Part shown: positions 54,091 to 63,613 of the stretch, piece after piece | Layout of the letters: every line of letters starts with the position of its first letter | How positions within the stretch are numbered: position 1 is the stretch's first letter | DNA from: Oceanospirillaceae bacterium | GTDB taxonomy: Bacteria; Pseudomonadota; Gammaproteobacteria; Pseudomonadales; Balneatricaceae | Length of the DNA: 64,000 bases | NCBI GenBank assembly: GCA_013215505.1 | Contig: JABSQZ010000007.1 | Location: forward strand, 124,001-188,000 | Direction: 5' to 3' | Made by a program: the position numbers and the translations under genes | The notes under the pieces: generated by a model | What the model saw: only the letters and a program-made list of their open reading frames with translations | Databases searched by the model: none | What the model was told of the DNA's origin: nothing

Positions 54091-54133
54091 TGCCAGCCAA
54101 TTTATCTATGGTCAGAACTTCTTTGTTATGGCA

Positions 54134-54529
54134 CTAGTGCACCTGTTTCTTTAGCTGATTTTGAAGCCAAATTATAGCGCCTTTTTCAACATCAAAGACT
54201 TTCAAATTTTGATCGTTTATAGCCGGTACTTGAGCTTTAATCGTGCCTAAGACGCTAACTGATTTTATTACTATTGCCTTGGCTAGCAGCTGTTGTGTAT
54301 TTAACCATTGATTAAGTACTTGGAACTCATAATAGGCTTCCGGGGTAGCACCTATAAATTCTAGATCGTTAACTAATATGCAGAATCTTTTGCCGTTACA
54401 CTGTGCTACGGCTTGTTTCACTCTCGGCCCAATATCTTGAAAATCATATTCATTACAACCACCACGGAGTGTGATTGATATTATATTGTCTTGGATTGAC
54501 ACTTGGTTAGCACCATGCCCTCTAAACAT
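54134..54529 (-). CDS. STAS/SpoIIAA-like single-domain protein
   Basis: About 131 residues fit the alpha/beta layout of STAS-like proteins: NIISITLRGGCNEYDF, then RVKQAVAQCNGKRFCILVNDL and AYYEFQVLNQWL, ending with a helix. I chose ATG 54529 because AGGAG lies 5 bases upstream; ATG 54547 overlaps that site. The assignment rests on general pattern only. It stands alone between repeats. Confidence 0.5.
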   Translation of the reverse strand: MFRGHGANQVSIQDNIISITLRGGCNEYDFQDIGPRVKQAVAQCNGKRFCILVNDLEFIGATPEAYYEFQVLNQWLNTQQLLAKAIVIKSVSVLGTIKAQVPAINDQNLKVFDVEKGAIIWLQNQLKKQVH

Positions 54530-54760
54530 TTCGACTCCTATTTTCATTCAAAGGGCTTATAACTACTATCTCGTGCTTCACCCTCTTAATTTACATCAAC
54601 ATATTGTTCCCTAGCTTGTATTACCTAAACACTACAGAAATTATAGTTGTGGCGTTGAAAGTGATACATAGAAATAAGTCTAATTTAACCTAAGTAAAGC
54701 AATGGTAAGCACCCGGTTTTACAGACTCTTATATGTTTCTTTGTATAAAGTATTGATCAT

Positions 54761-54893
54761 GTGACACTGAAGGACACGAGTCGACTAACGGCCAATAGCA
54801 GCCCTTTTACTATTTGTGATTTTGCCCTCTGACCTTTCCTTGTCATTCATCAACGATTAAAGTTTAATAACTCTTTGAAGGGACTACGGTCAT
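54761..54893. repeat. Gene-array repeat fragment with shared 3' sequence
   Basis: GACTAACGGCCAATAGCAGC matches the right end of the core. The following sequence up to 54893 (CATTCATCAACGATTAAAGT, then AATAACTCTTTGAAG) matches 49681-49745. Confidence 0.55.
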
Positions 54894-54904
54894 AGGGAGC
54901 GACT

Positions 54905-55165
54905 ATGGAATTAGGGAAAACGCTGTTCATACTTATTGTACTTGTAGCTATCGCAGTTCCATTATTTAGATTGATAAAAGCTAGAAATAGTACGTGTACC
55001 AAATGCGGGGGAAAACTTATTTTAGATGAGTTAACAGACCCCACAGGTATAAATATAAATAAGAAGCTTACTATCTCTCTATATCAAGGGCCTAGAAAAT
55101 ATAAAGAAGAATGGAAATGTGAAGTCTGTGGTGAAAAAACAATTACAAGCTATTGGGGAGGCTAG
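54905..55165 (+). CDS. Small membrane-anchored zinc-ribbon protein
   Basis: The 86-residue protein has one N-terminal hydrophobic helix (LFILIVLVAIAVPLFRLI) and four cysteines in two pairs, CTKCGGK and CEVCGEK, which form a zinc ribbon. A GGGAG ribosome binding site precedes the ATG. No family recognised. Its stop touches the next repeat copy, so gene and repeat form one unit. Confidence 0.6.
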   Translation: MELGKTLFILIVLVAIAVPLFRLIKARNSTCTKCGGKLILDELTDPTGININKKLTISLYQGPRKYKEEWKCEVCGEKTITSYWGG

Positions 55166-55241
55166 CCATCGCTATCCAGGCTGATTGTCTAGCGTTGGAC
55201 GGTGAGTTGCAATTGACGGTATCGGCCAATTGCAGACATTT
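55165..55241. repeat. Gene-array repeat, shortened copy
   Basis: GCTATCCAGGCTGATTGTCT then GACGGTATCGGCCAATTGCA with the GACATT end. It begins directly at the stop of the zinc-ribbon gene. Confidence 0.55.
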
Positions 55242-55501
55242 ATCTAAGCAGTCTTACAACCTGGTGTGGTTATCAGCCTGACTACTTCAATTTTGAAGTC
55301 ATAGGAACGTTGTCCTCGCATATACCCCCCCTAAGATAGATTAAGAGTAAAATACTGGCTAAAACAGCGCTTTACCCTGTATCCACGCGGCTTTACACGT
55401 TTTAATCGTGTCCAATTATTTTAATACTTGTCCAAAACACCGTATAAGCCTTCTGCCTCCCTTGATTGCTAAATCACTCACTCACTTACTCCCTATCGTA
55501 T

Positions 55502-55753
55502 CTACGAATTAGGCTTTTCGAGATTATCCACTTCTTTTTTAGCTTCAAGCAGTGCATCTCTCTCGGCAGTTAACCTAGCCTCCAAGTCTCTTTCTTCTTT
55601 ATTTTTTCCATACACAAAACTTGGCTCATTACCTCCGTTCTTGTAATTGTGCGTATTTGTTTTAAGGTTTTTATTATCTACAGACTGATGTGCGCAACCA
55701 CTAAAAAACAACACCGATACCAAGGTAATACCAAACAAAGAACTAACTTTCAT
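55502..55753 (-). CDS. Small lipoprotein, unknown
   Basis: The 83-residue protein has a lipoprotein signal (FGITLVSVLFFSGC, lipobox cysteine at residue 20) and a charged coiled-coil-like tail (EERDLEARLTAERDALLEAK). Its ATG overlaps the stop of the upstream frame at 55753, which suggests coupling. No family recognised. Confidence 0.6.
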   Translation of the reverse strand: MKVSSLFGITLVSVLFFSGCAHQSVDNKNLKTNTHNYKNGGNEPSFVYGKNKEERDLEARLTAERDALLEAKKEVDNLEKPNS

Positions 55754-55956
55754 TATTTCCTCTCACTGATAGCAATAATTTTATTGAAATTAAGCAGAAT
55801 AGAATATATTAATTCACGCTGAAAATGCATTAAATCTATATTATTGTGCACAGTGCTATCTGGGTTAGGAACTGGCGTTTTAACTCCGTTTTTTGTTCTA
55901 GTGTCTTTAGCCTTATCTCTCAGGTTCTTATTATATTCATGCTCGAACGGTAGCAC
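55753..55956 (-). CDS. Possible small protein or gene remnant
   Basis: A 67-codon frame starts with GTG and reads PFEHEYNKNLRDKAKDTRTK and ELIYSILLNFNKIIAIS. The frame is open a further eight codons upstream without a better start, so it could be the end of a broken gene. It overlaps the lipoprotein start by one base. Confidence 0.35.
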   Translation of the reverse strand: MLPFEHEYNKNLRDKAKDTRTKNGVKTPVPNPDSTVHNNIDLMHFQRELIYSILLNFNKIIAISERK

Positions 55957-55999
55957 TTTAGAAAGAGCCTTATATGCCAGCTAATAATACTCAATCGCT

Positions 56000-56311
56000 T
56001 TAAGGTAATAGTTTTTCAAGTCTCTTTTTAGCAATGACTAAAATCAGATATGCCACGGCAGCAATGACATGGAAAAAAAGCAAAGAAAAACCCCAAATCA
56101 CTCTATTATTAATACTTTTATTCTTAAAGAAATGTGTCAACATCGACAACCAGAAACTCATAGCGCCAATTGCAATGGCTACACCACCAAAGGCTTTTAA
56201 ATAAGTCGTTTCCCCTTGTTGTATGGCCTCCATCCCTACGCTTCCTGTAGAAAAAAATATCCACAAAAAAAGACCACTTATAACAGTAAAACTTGCAAAA
56301 AAAACTTTCAT
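56000..56311 (-). CDS. Small three-helix membrane protein, unknown
   Basis: About 103 residues with three hydrophobic segments (SFTVISGLFLWIFF, AFGGVAIAIGAMSFWL, FSLLFFHVIAAVAYLILVI) and a basic C-terminus. I chose ATG 56311 with AGGTTG upstream; TTG 56317 is also in frame. No family recognised. Confidence 0.55.
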   Translation of the reverse strand: MKVFFASFTVISGLFLWIFFSTGSVGMEAIQQGETTYLKAFGGVAIAIGAMSFWLSMLTHFFKNKSINNRVIWGFSLLFFHVIAAVAYLILVIAKKRLEKLLP

Positions 56312-56853
56312 AATCAACCTATAAATACGAATAAATTTCTAATTTATTACCATCTGGTAAATCGAGCTTAATATCCAAAATACCTATTATGCCCCCACTA
56401 AATTCAAAAAAACCATATCCACTTGTATTTACAACACCATTACCATTAAAACACCACGAATATATTCTCAAAATCTGTGTGCACTGTTTCTTCGTGGTTG
56501 ACCAAGGGATGTAATCGACATAAATCGAACGTTTTATTAGAGAGTGTCCGTCTGAAAATCCACTGGAAATTGGGTGTTCACTACTCTTTATGAAATTTTT
56601 AATCTTTATAATTCAGATCACAACGCGATAATTTGTCCAAAGTAACTCTAAATGTAACGTCCGCTTTGTGTCAGATCCCGTATTTTCCAGGCCAGATTAA
56701 CTAGCGTGGGTGGTGTGGTTGGCAATAGCCTATATGGTCAAAAACCTGTGATTCGCAATGTGCTTACTCTAAAATTTTGACTACCCATAGCCACTCATTA
56801 GGCTATAAGGTTCAACTATCTAAAGTTATAGAGCCATATCAACCCTAACATTC
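56312..56853. other. Gene-free stretch containing one repeat copy
   Basis: About 540 bp with no supported gene. The part 56330-56560 might be an eroded coding sequence, but no frame stays open. The repeat copy at 56652 is listed separately. Confidence 0.35.
56652..56740. repeat. Gene-array repeat, diverged copy
   Basis: ATGTAACGTCCGCTTTGTGT, then TTTTCCAGGCCAGATTAACT and CTAGCGTGGG resemble the copy at 53994. The right end is poorly kept. Confidence 0.45.
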
Positions 56854-57276
56854 CTAGTCAAAATCAATAAATTTCATTTCCATTGAAAGGTCTATCGCTT
56901 TAATCTGTTTTTGAAATTCTTCAAAGTTTAATGGTCCGATGACGTTCTTATCAATGATGTTCGAAACTTTATCGATTAACGGCACAATATAATAAGTTTT
57001 TATTGTAGACTTAATTGTACTGTTGAATTGTGCCTCTTGAGTTACAGCTATTATTTTGTCATTGTAGAAATAACTAGTTACTTTAGGGCTTACGACATTG
57101 ACCCTATATTTTCCATCTTCTACCATAAGCGCCATATCATCTTTGGAATCTAGTGCCCATAGCCAATAATCATTATTCAATTTGATCTCGTAAGCTTCTC
57201 CACACCCAGCTATAACAATAAACATAGATATAAAACATACTTTGATTAGTTTCACATTTATTTTATTTATCACCAT
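56854..57276 (-). CDS. Small lipoprotein, unknown
   Basis: The 140-residue protein has a lipoprotein signal (KVCFISMFIVIAGC, cysteine at residue 25) and a mainly beta, soluble remainder. GGAGGG lies 11 bases before the ATG. No family recognised. It is the last gene of the repeat array before the transposition module. Confidence 0.6.
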   Translation of the reverse strand: MVINKINVKLIKVCFISMFIVIAGCGEAYEIKLNNDYWLWALDSKDDMALMVEDGKYRVNVVSPKVTSYFYNDKIIAVTQEAQFNSTIKSTIKTYYIVPLIDKVSNIIDKNVIGPLNFEEFQKQIKAIDLSMEMKFIDFD

Positions 57277-57610
57277 TAATATCTATACCCTCCGTGAGTT
57301 GATATTTATTTCTTATGATAAGTGGTTCGCTTCCAGTTTTCTAGACGTTTTTTTTGTTATGAAAACACCTATCATCAGTGCCTTTGAAATGTCTGCAATG
57401 TGTCATTTGCAGACATCTACACCTTTATCAAACTCTCCGCGTTCTGCTTGGTAGGAACAACTATGACTACTGAATATTGTGTATTGGGTGATGTAATCTA
57501 ACCGACCTTACGACCGCCTTCTCAATCTGATAGCGATCTCTGGTATGAGTGGACTGTCCGTGGGACTGGGGTGGAACTATAACGTCCAATCTACAAGATG
57601 ACTAATTAAA
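57277..57610. other. Gap between the small-gene array and tnsD
   Basis: About 330 bp without a gene. It contains the repeat at 57337-57417; the remaining bases show no recognised terminator or TnsB-site array. Confidence 0.35.
57337..57417. repeat. Gene-array repeat, copy with deleted centre
   Basis: TTTTCTAGACGTTTTTTTTG, GCCTTTGAAATGTCTGCAAT and then directly TGTCATTTGCAGACATCT: left part and inverted right end are joined with the middle about 70 bp missing, leaving a near-palindrome (ATGTCTGCAA... / ...TTGCAGACAT). Confidence 0.65.
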
Positions 57611-59038
57611 CTAATTTATCCTTGGGGGTAAATGAAGGTATAGCCACTTGTTATCATTTTTGTACAGCCATAGGTAGCTCGTATTTAGCCTAATTTTCAG
57701 CTGTGTCCGAGAATATTCAGGATACTTTTTTATTGCCATTTTCATTGCAATACGGTGTTTTGATCGCCTTTTCCTAAACCGAACTTCTTTGCGACGTACT
57801 ACCAGTTCTGGATGTTGAGTAAGTATCTGTTCTACAGAGCTAGCACTAACTCCAAACTGCTCAGCAATAATCTTTGTCGGTAATCCAATAAGTAGCTTTC
57901 GATAAATCTCCCTGCGCTCATTGGCAAACAGTTTTGATGGCCTTCTTTTAATACTACCTCCCAAGGCAAGGACTTTGGTCTTAATGGCATTGACACTTAA
58001 TCCAAAAAATTTGGCTATGCTACGAAGACTTTTCCCTTTGTTAGCAAGAGCCCTGGTTTGAGAATCAGATATTCGGTTTATTTCAAGTTGTGTATTTGAG
58101 TTCTCAAGGGGTGATCCTTCTGACACTGGCTTGTTTTCAGAAACAGAATTATAAGCCTGAATAAAGTATTTAGGCTCTCTAAAGAGAAATGACATCAAAA
58201 CTAAGTGCTTAACTGGATGGATGTGGTGGTATTCATAATTATAAAATAGTTGCTGTGGGAAAGGTGTAGCAACATTTGATTCGAATACTAGCTGCCAAGC
58301 TGGTAATAACAGCTCTTCTTCAAAATGCCGTTTTAATTCACGCCGTAATTCAGCTTGACGAATGCTTAGGCTTTGTACAGCTAACCCTCTATTGAATAGT
58401 GATATTCGATAACAATCTGTTAACGTATCAAAATTAAAGTGAGGGATCTCACTTTGATTCATTACCCAGTCATTGAATAATGTGAAAGGACTAATCTCCT
58501 GTGTAGAAACTGCAATAACGGGTGTTTCTATTTGCGGTGGTAATGTCACACTCCGACGCTTAACCTTTTCTATGAATAGCTTTTCCCCATGCCTTACACA
58601 CTGTGTAGTCCCATACAGTTGATGTTGTCGGTGCCAGTAGGCTATACCAAAGGTTTGCAAATCTGAATTGATACATACAGGGCAATATCGAAGTTCTTGT
58701 GGCTCCTTTAATCTATTTGCTGTAATGCCTAGCCAGTTATGGATGTATTGAGCATCTCCTTTTTTCAATGCTAGATAAGTCTGCTGGTACTTTTCTTTCG
58801 ACAGAAAGGGACGGTAATAATTAAGTGCAGTATGGTTAATTATTATGTCATCTAGATTAAGTTCAAACCGATTAGCGATCCAAGGAATAAGGCTTGGGAA
58901 ATGACTGTTGATTTGGAGGTTATCACTCCCCCACAAGTAGTGCTGCGCTATTCGTGGAGTTGGATAACCTTCACTTATTAGTTGGCGTACCAAGAAGCTG
59001 GTAATCGTTTCATCGGGTAAAAGAGCACCGTAAATCAT
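57611..59038 (-). CDS. tnsD: TnsD-like target-selection protein (TniQ family with C-terminal HTH)
   Basis: The 475-residue protein has an N-terminal TniQ domain with zinc ligands in RYCPVC near residue 118 and in the following CVRHGEKL segment. Its C-terminal half has at least two helix-turn-helix-like stretches (SLRSIAKFFGLSVNAIKTKV, then PTKIIAEQFGVSASSVEQIL), as expected for a TnsD that binds a fixed chromosomal site. Tn7 TnsD is about 508 residues. It lies 3 bp behind tniQ and is the last gene of the module. Its target sequence cannot be inferred here. Confidence 0.85.
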   Translation of the reverse strand: MIYGALLPDETITSFLVRQLISEGYPTPRIAQHYLWGSDNLQINSHFPSLIPWIANRFELNLDDIIINHTALNYYRPFLSKEKYQQTYLALKKGDAQYIHNWLGITANRLKEPQELRYCPVCINSDLQTFGIAYWHRQHQLYGTTQCVRHGEKLFIEKVKRRSVTLPPQIETPVIAVSTQEISPFTLFNDWVMNQSEIPHFNFDTLTDCYRISLFNRGLAVQSLSIRQAELRRELKRHFEEELLLPAWQLVFESNVATPFPQQLFYNYEYHHIHPVKHLVLMSFLFREPKYFIQAYNSVSENKPVSEGSPLENSNTQLEINRISDSQTRALANKGKSLRSIAKFFGLSVNAIKTKVLALGGSIKRRPSKLFANERREIYRKLLIGLPTKIIAEQFGVSASSVEQILTQHPELVVRRKEVRFRKRRSKHRIAMKMAIKKYPEYSRTQLKIRLNTSYLWLYKNDNKWLYLHLPPRIN

Positions 59039-59041
59039 TAC

Positions 59042-59992
59042 TTACCCCAATAGCATGTTCTCAACTTGCTCCTGGGAATAAAACAATCTTAATGCAGCCA
59101 AAAAGCATAAAGGCGGATAATAAGCTTCTCTATACATTAAATGGACTAAATTAACCGAGTAAGGTGTAGCTACACGTTCACCACTAGAGCTCCAAAAATA
59201 GAAATATGGCATATAATCACCTTCTGACACAGATGATGTCATTAGCCCCTGAAAATGCTTAATGGTAGTCCTGTGTTCTCGTGAAAGTTCTGATTCATAA
59301 ACCGGACAAGCCATAGCTTTTTTCAATGCTGATTTAATAACCTGCAAATTGCTAAATGCCGGTGTTGTAAGTAACTTCGTTGTTAAGGACTGAAGCCACT
59401 TACTTTCGTGGCTAAGATCTGACTTTTCATACGCAAGGGCTTCACCACATTTAGGGCATTCATTATCACGTGGAGGCAGCTCATATTTAGTTAGTCTGTC
59501 TTGGAAAAACTCACATGATTCACATGAGTAATTCAGCAATAATTCGTGCTTTGAACAACTTATAATACTGGGCACTTGATGTATTACATGCCAAAAGCGC
59601 ATACCATACTTTGCTACATCTTCATCAACACAATCCGGGCACCAGCGCCACACATCGGAATAGTATAAATTTTTCAGACCGCTATACCATATGCTTCCAT
59701 CTATACTTCCAAGGAAGACTTTGGTCACTACATCCTCAGGTAAAAATTTCGAGTCATAACTAAATGAGGTATGCTCATTTACCAATTGATCTCGTGCCAA
59801 GATCCCCTGATATTTTGACCAAATAATTTCGAAATTTTTACGCCATACTTTCTTGTTGTTAAGCAGTTTGTCTGTAGGTAAGAATTCTCGAATAGTCTTA
59901 TTAAAATCAGTCTTTCCCTCTAGCACATGAAATCGAGCCAATACACTATGGATATGCTCTCCTTCAAAAGGGGGAGGAATTGAATTAAGCAT
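59042..59992 (-). CDS. tniQ: TniQ-family protein, short form
   Basis: The 316-residue protein has a TniQ domain (opening PFEGEHIHSVLARFHVLEG) and zinc-finger cysteines in WCPDC near residue 147, CSKHELLLNYSCESC and CPKCGE. It lacks the C-terminal HTH region of the following TnsD. It starts 2 bp after tnsC. In other Tn7-like elements a short TniQ can serve as adaptor between TnsC and a separate targeting factor. Confidence 0.85.
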   Translation of the reverse strand: MLNSIPPPFEGEHIHSVLARFHVLEGKTDFNKTIREFLPTDKLLNNKKVWRKNFEIIWSKYQGILARDQLVNEHTSFSYDSKFLPEDVVTKVFLGSIDGSIWYSGLKNLYYSDVWRWCPDCVDEDVAKYGMRFWHVIHQVPSIISCSKHELLLNYSCESCEFFQDRLTKYELPPRDNECPKCGEALAYEKSDLSHESKWLQSLTTKLLTTPAFSNLQVIKSALKKAMACPVYESELSREHRTTIKHFQGLMTSSVSEGDYMPYFYFWSSSGERVATPYSVNLVHLMYREAYYPPLCFLAALRLFYSQEQVENMLLG

Positions 59993-59994
59993 AG

Positions 59995-61422
59995 CTATAT
60001 CCCCACATCGAAATCATCATCACTTACCGGTTCTGTACCTTTTTCATGATAACCGTACTCCGGCATGTCAGGGATATTATGCTCTACTATCCCCTTACCC
60101 TTAGAAGGGGATTTTTTACTCCAATTGGCATGTCCAGAGCTCTCACGCGGAAGATTTTTCTCAAAGTCTTGAACCTGCTTTGAAGACAACTGCGTTGTTT
60201 GATTTGAATTGCGAATACGAGAGAGCGCAAAATCTATATGCCTAAACTGACTATTATAAACTGCATTGAGTAGACCGATATCATCGGTTTTTACATTCTC
60301 TACAGTAATAACTTGTTCGTGATGTAGTCGAGCTAAGCGATTGATAATTGCAGGTAGGCCAGCACTTAACCTATGAAACTCAACCTTGAACTCCTCACTA
60401 GGACGACCACCAATACAAATTTCTTCAGGAAAGAAGGCATCATATATAGCGTTAAATTCATCTGAATTTAACTGATAAGTACTGAATACGAATTCTCGCT
60501 CGGAGATCATACGCCTTGGAATACTAATATCAGGTAACTCGCTGCTATCATAGGAGGGAACAGGCTTAAATAAAGCCAAACCTTCAGTCGTACAACTCAA
60601 AAACACTGGTATCCCAATTTTGTTAAATAGAGACTCTAAAATAATCAAATTAGGTGAATTTTTTGAGGCTGAATATTTAAGGAAAAATTGCACTTCATCA
60701 ATATGTATCAGACCAATATGGTGTTTTGCTGCTATTAACTGCATATTGGCATAAAACCGTTCAACAGAATCCCTACCACGTTTTTCCCATTCCTTGAAAT
60801 ACTCGGTATTTAAGGCTTTATCGACAGCAGCGAAAAAAGACAACGCTAATGCTTTAGGCGAAGGGCTAGCAGAGCAATCAAAACTGATATACGTTAATTG
60901 TTTTCTCATAAATGGCATACCAGCATATTCTTTATGAGGTATTAATTGCTCAATGAGAGACAATACTGTTCTCAGGGTCGTAGTTTTTGACGATCCGCTT
61001 AAACCACTCACCAAACATGACGGGGCTGAAGTTATACCAAATGTAGGGTTAATATATTGGACATATTGTCCATCCCTAGCACCTTCAGCAAGGGCTGAAA
61101 GCAATCGTACATTAGCAGGTTGTAACGGGTTTCTATCTATGTACCCGCACAGGATAAGCTCCATTATTTTTTGATACAGAAAAAAGCTCATTGGATGTGG
61201 AGAAATCACTCTATTAAAGTGATTAATTTGTGATTTTTGGTAAAATTTAGGTAAGTCACTAAAATTCTCGACTGTCGGATGGCCTTTTTTCAACTGTTCA
61301 AAAACGTCGTTTCTGGATAAAATGACTGTCAAACATTCAGTCAGTGGATTTCCGTTTAGTAATGGATCTGGATGTTCCCGATATGTTGCATAGTTGATGT
61401 GATCATTTGTATCAATCTGCAT
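59995..61422 (-). CDS. tnsC: TnsC-like AAA+ regulator of transposition
   Basis: About 475 residues contain an AAA+ ATPase: Walker A GLSGSSKT at residues 140-147 (serine in place of the second glycine), Walker B LIHIDEVQF, and a C-terminal tail rich in charged residues. I chose ATG 61422, with AGGA 8 bases upstream and an 11 bp overlap with tnsB; the longer frame to 61527 lies in tnsB. TnsC assembles on target DNA and recruits the transposase. Confidence 0.88.
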   Translation of the reverse strand: MQIDTNDHINYATYREHPDPLLNGNPLTECLTVILSRNDVFEQLKKGHPTVENFSDLPKFYQKSQINHFNRVISPHPMSFFLYQKIMELILCGYIDRNPLQPANVRLLSALAEGARDGQYVQYINPTFGITSAPSCLVSGLSGSSKTTTLRTVLSLIEQLIPHKEYAGMPFMRKQLTYISFDCSASPSPKALALSFFAAVDKALNTEYFKEWEKRGRDSVERFYANMQLIAAKHHIGLIHIDEVQFFLKYSASKNSPNLIILESLFNKIGIPVFLSCTTEGLALFKPVPSYDSSELPDISIPRRMISEREFVFSTYQLNSDEFNAIYDAFFPEEICIGGRPSEEFKVEFHRLSAGLPAIINRLARLHHEQVITVENVKTDDIGLLNAVYNSQFRHIDFALSRIRNSNQTTQLSSKQVQDFEKNLPRESSGHANWSKKSPSKGKGIVEHNIPDMPEYGYHEKGTEPVSDDDFDVGI

Positions 61423-63613
61423 TAAATAAATTCCTGTCAGTTGGACCGGTGGTGTCTTGACGTTTAGCACTTGGTCCTTTACCTGCATCGGCTCCTCTGA
61501 ACGCCTTTTGGATGTCGGAGGAAACATTAAGCATATCCATTTGTTTCTGAATTTTTTGTCGCGCTTTCACGTCTGGCTGCATCGACTTTCGGGTGTTTTC
61601 TGGTGCTGATGACATCTCTTCAAGCTGCTCGGCAAGTAGCTTCTTAATTTCGAAGTCTTTTGTTATTCTCTCCTCTTTCTCATATTGTTCAAGGTCCGCC
61701 TCTTGGCATAGTTCTTCGTATTGCCGATGCATGACCATATCCCAATGCTCATCCGCAAACCGCTCACAGTGATCCTCTTTCTTAAGTTTAAGTTCGACAT
61801 AAGTACCATCATCAGTTTGGAAAATGATGAAGTTACAAGTTGCGCGAGTCCAGCCTACGGTGATAGAAAAAGCACCGGTCGCTCTTGCACGGACATACCA
61901 GTCATTGACATGTGCATAATCGGAGTCATACGCTAATTTGTTAAAATATATAGCCCCATCCCTAATAGACGCTTTACCTTTGAGAAGGAATGCCCAACGA
62001 ACCATCATATGATCCTGAGTATTTAAAGTGGGATTACCTCCATTCATTTCTTCATCTATGTTACTTAACCAAAGGTTTTTAGGTGTAAGCCCTATTTTTT
62101 TCTTAGCGTCTCTTTTGTTTAATAAGTGAGTTCTTTTACTGGCATTATTGTGGTGGAGAATATCTCTTATAATTATTTTGTGGAGCGCCTCTAAATCATA
62201 AACAGCATTATTGCTCGGGTGAGCATCTTCTCTTTTCAGGTCAATAATGGCACCCGGAGAATAATGAATAGTCATGCCTTGGATAATCCCAAAACGTCTT
62301 TCAACAATACCTTTCATGTCGCCTCTGTATACAGCTACAAAATTCACAGTACGAAGCTTAAGCATCGATTGAAGCATTGGCTCAAGGTGCTTTAAAGAAT
62401 ATTCAGATCCATTGTCAGCTGTTAACTGAAAGGGAATATGATGACAAGGCCATTGATCCTTTTTTAAAGAAACGCCATATTTTGCACAGTGCTCTTCTTT
62501 GGGTAGACAAGCATTCACCATAGCTTCAGCTGCGCCAATCCAATCAGGACCGTGAAAGCCGATGTAATAGCCCACTATCATTGTTGTATACACATCAACT
62601 ACAAAATAGAGTACTGGTCGACCTACAGAGAGGCGTTCAGTGGTATCGTATGTATATCGCACATAAATATCTAAGACGGTCGCATCTATTTCATATCGAT
62701 AGCTAGGCCCTATTACGCCTTCACGTGCGCGCTCGAATCGAGGCTTCCAATCTTTTTCGTATCCAATATCGCCATATTTTAGTTTCAACAAATCTTCACG
62801 ATGAAATAAATTCTTGAATTGGCGAAAAAATATTTGCTTTGAAATACAATCTTTAGCAGCCAGTACTTCAATTATTTCAATCGGACCGTTTGCGGTTTCT
62901 TCTTTGTGAATTATTGTTTCAAACTCACTTTGATAAACACGGTACGCGAACGACTTCGTAAATTTTATGCCATTACCTTTAAAGTATCCTATTAGTTTGA
63001 GAAAGTTACTTTTATCCCATTCAGTAAACCCTCTATGTTTTCTAACTGAATTTCTGTTATCTTTTCCATTACAGCCTCTTTTTATGTTACCCACACCAGG
63101 TTTGTCTATATACAGGTAATTATTGCCACAATTTTTATATCCGAATGGCAAAAATGCATTGTCCATACATCCAAATGCAATGTATTTATTGAGCGCATTA
63201 TAATAAGCACCTGGGGTTTTCCAGGTACTACCGGTATCTATTAAGTCCTGAATTTTTGCGGATATACCCTGACCAAAAAGATACTCCTGGATAATGTCCT
63301 CATCTAGCAATGGTTTAATATTTACAATTCGCTTATTTCTGTAATCTATCCATTTCTCACTTCGTTTTCTAATTATTGCGACATCTGTCATACCGAGTTC
63401 TATTGGCGAAACAAAGCGGCTTAATACAGTTCCCTTTTTATTTTTAAGGCCTTCAATTTTGTCAAAAGTAAAGATTATTGGTTTTTTAACATTTGAATTA
63501 TTTTTTAATTGATTAATGTCTACTAAAGCAGCTCTTCTAAGGTATTTGTGTAAGACACAAATAACATAGTTAAAACCTTCTTTTTCATTAATGAGTTGTT
63601 GCCCCTCAAACAT
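61412..63613 (-). CDS. tnsB: TnsB-like DDE transposase
   Basis: About 733 residues contain the retroviral-integrase-type core: D310 (EIDATV), D400 (LTADNGSEY) and E438 (GIVERRFG) form the DDE triad. The C-terminal part, with EQYEKEERITKDFEIKKLL, fits the TnsC-contact region. I chose ATG 63613, which overlaps the tnsA stop as ATGTTTGA and has GAAGAGG upstream; a TTG at 63634 is not needed. It joins the 3' transposon ends to target DNA. Confidence 0.9.
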   Translation of the reverse strand: MFEGQQLINEKEGFNYVICVLHKYLRRAALVDINQLKNNSNVKKPIIFTFDKIEGLKNKKGTVLSRFVSPIELGMTDVAIIRKRSEKWIDYRNKRIVNIKPLLDEDIIQEYLFGQGISAKIQDLIDTGSTWKTPGAYYNALNKYIAFGCMDNAFLPFGYKNCGNNYLYIDKPGVGNIKRGCNGKDNRNSVRKHRGFTEWDKSNFLKLIGYFKGNGIKFTKSFAYRVYQSEFETIIHKEETANGPIEIIEVLAAKDCISKQIFFRQFKNLFHREDLLKLKYGDIGYEKDWKPRFERAREGVIGPSYRYEIDATVLDIYVRYTYDTTERLSVGRPVLYFVVDVYTTMIVGYYIGFHGPDWIGAAEAMVNACLPKEEHCAKYGVSLKKDQWPCHHIPFQLTADNGSEYSLKHLEPMLQSMLKLRTVNFVAVYRGDMKGIVERRFGIIQGMTIHYSPGAIIDLKREDAHPSNNAVYDLEALHKIIIRDILHHNNASKRTHLLNKRDAKKKIGLTPKNLWLSNIDEEMNGGNPTLNTQDHMMVRWAFLLKGKASIRDGAIYFNKLAYDSDYAHVNDWYVRARATGAFSITVGWTRATCNFIIFQTDDGTYVELKLKKEDHCERFADEHWDMVMHRQYEELCQEADLEQYEKEERITKDFEIKKLLAEQLEEMSSAPENTRKSMQPDVKARQKIQKQMDMLNVSSDIQKAFRGADAGKGPSAKRQDTTGPTDRNLFNAD

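Noticed and set aside
54850-55044. 64-codon minus-strand frame
   Set aside because: It is antisense to the zinc-ribbon gene, which has its own ribosome binding site and paired cysteines.
44435-57417. Chromosomal integron cassette array
   Set aside because: No integron integrase was seen, the repeat lacks the GTTRRRY/RYYYAAC attC cores, and genes point in both directions. Kept as an unclassified cassette-like array.
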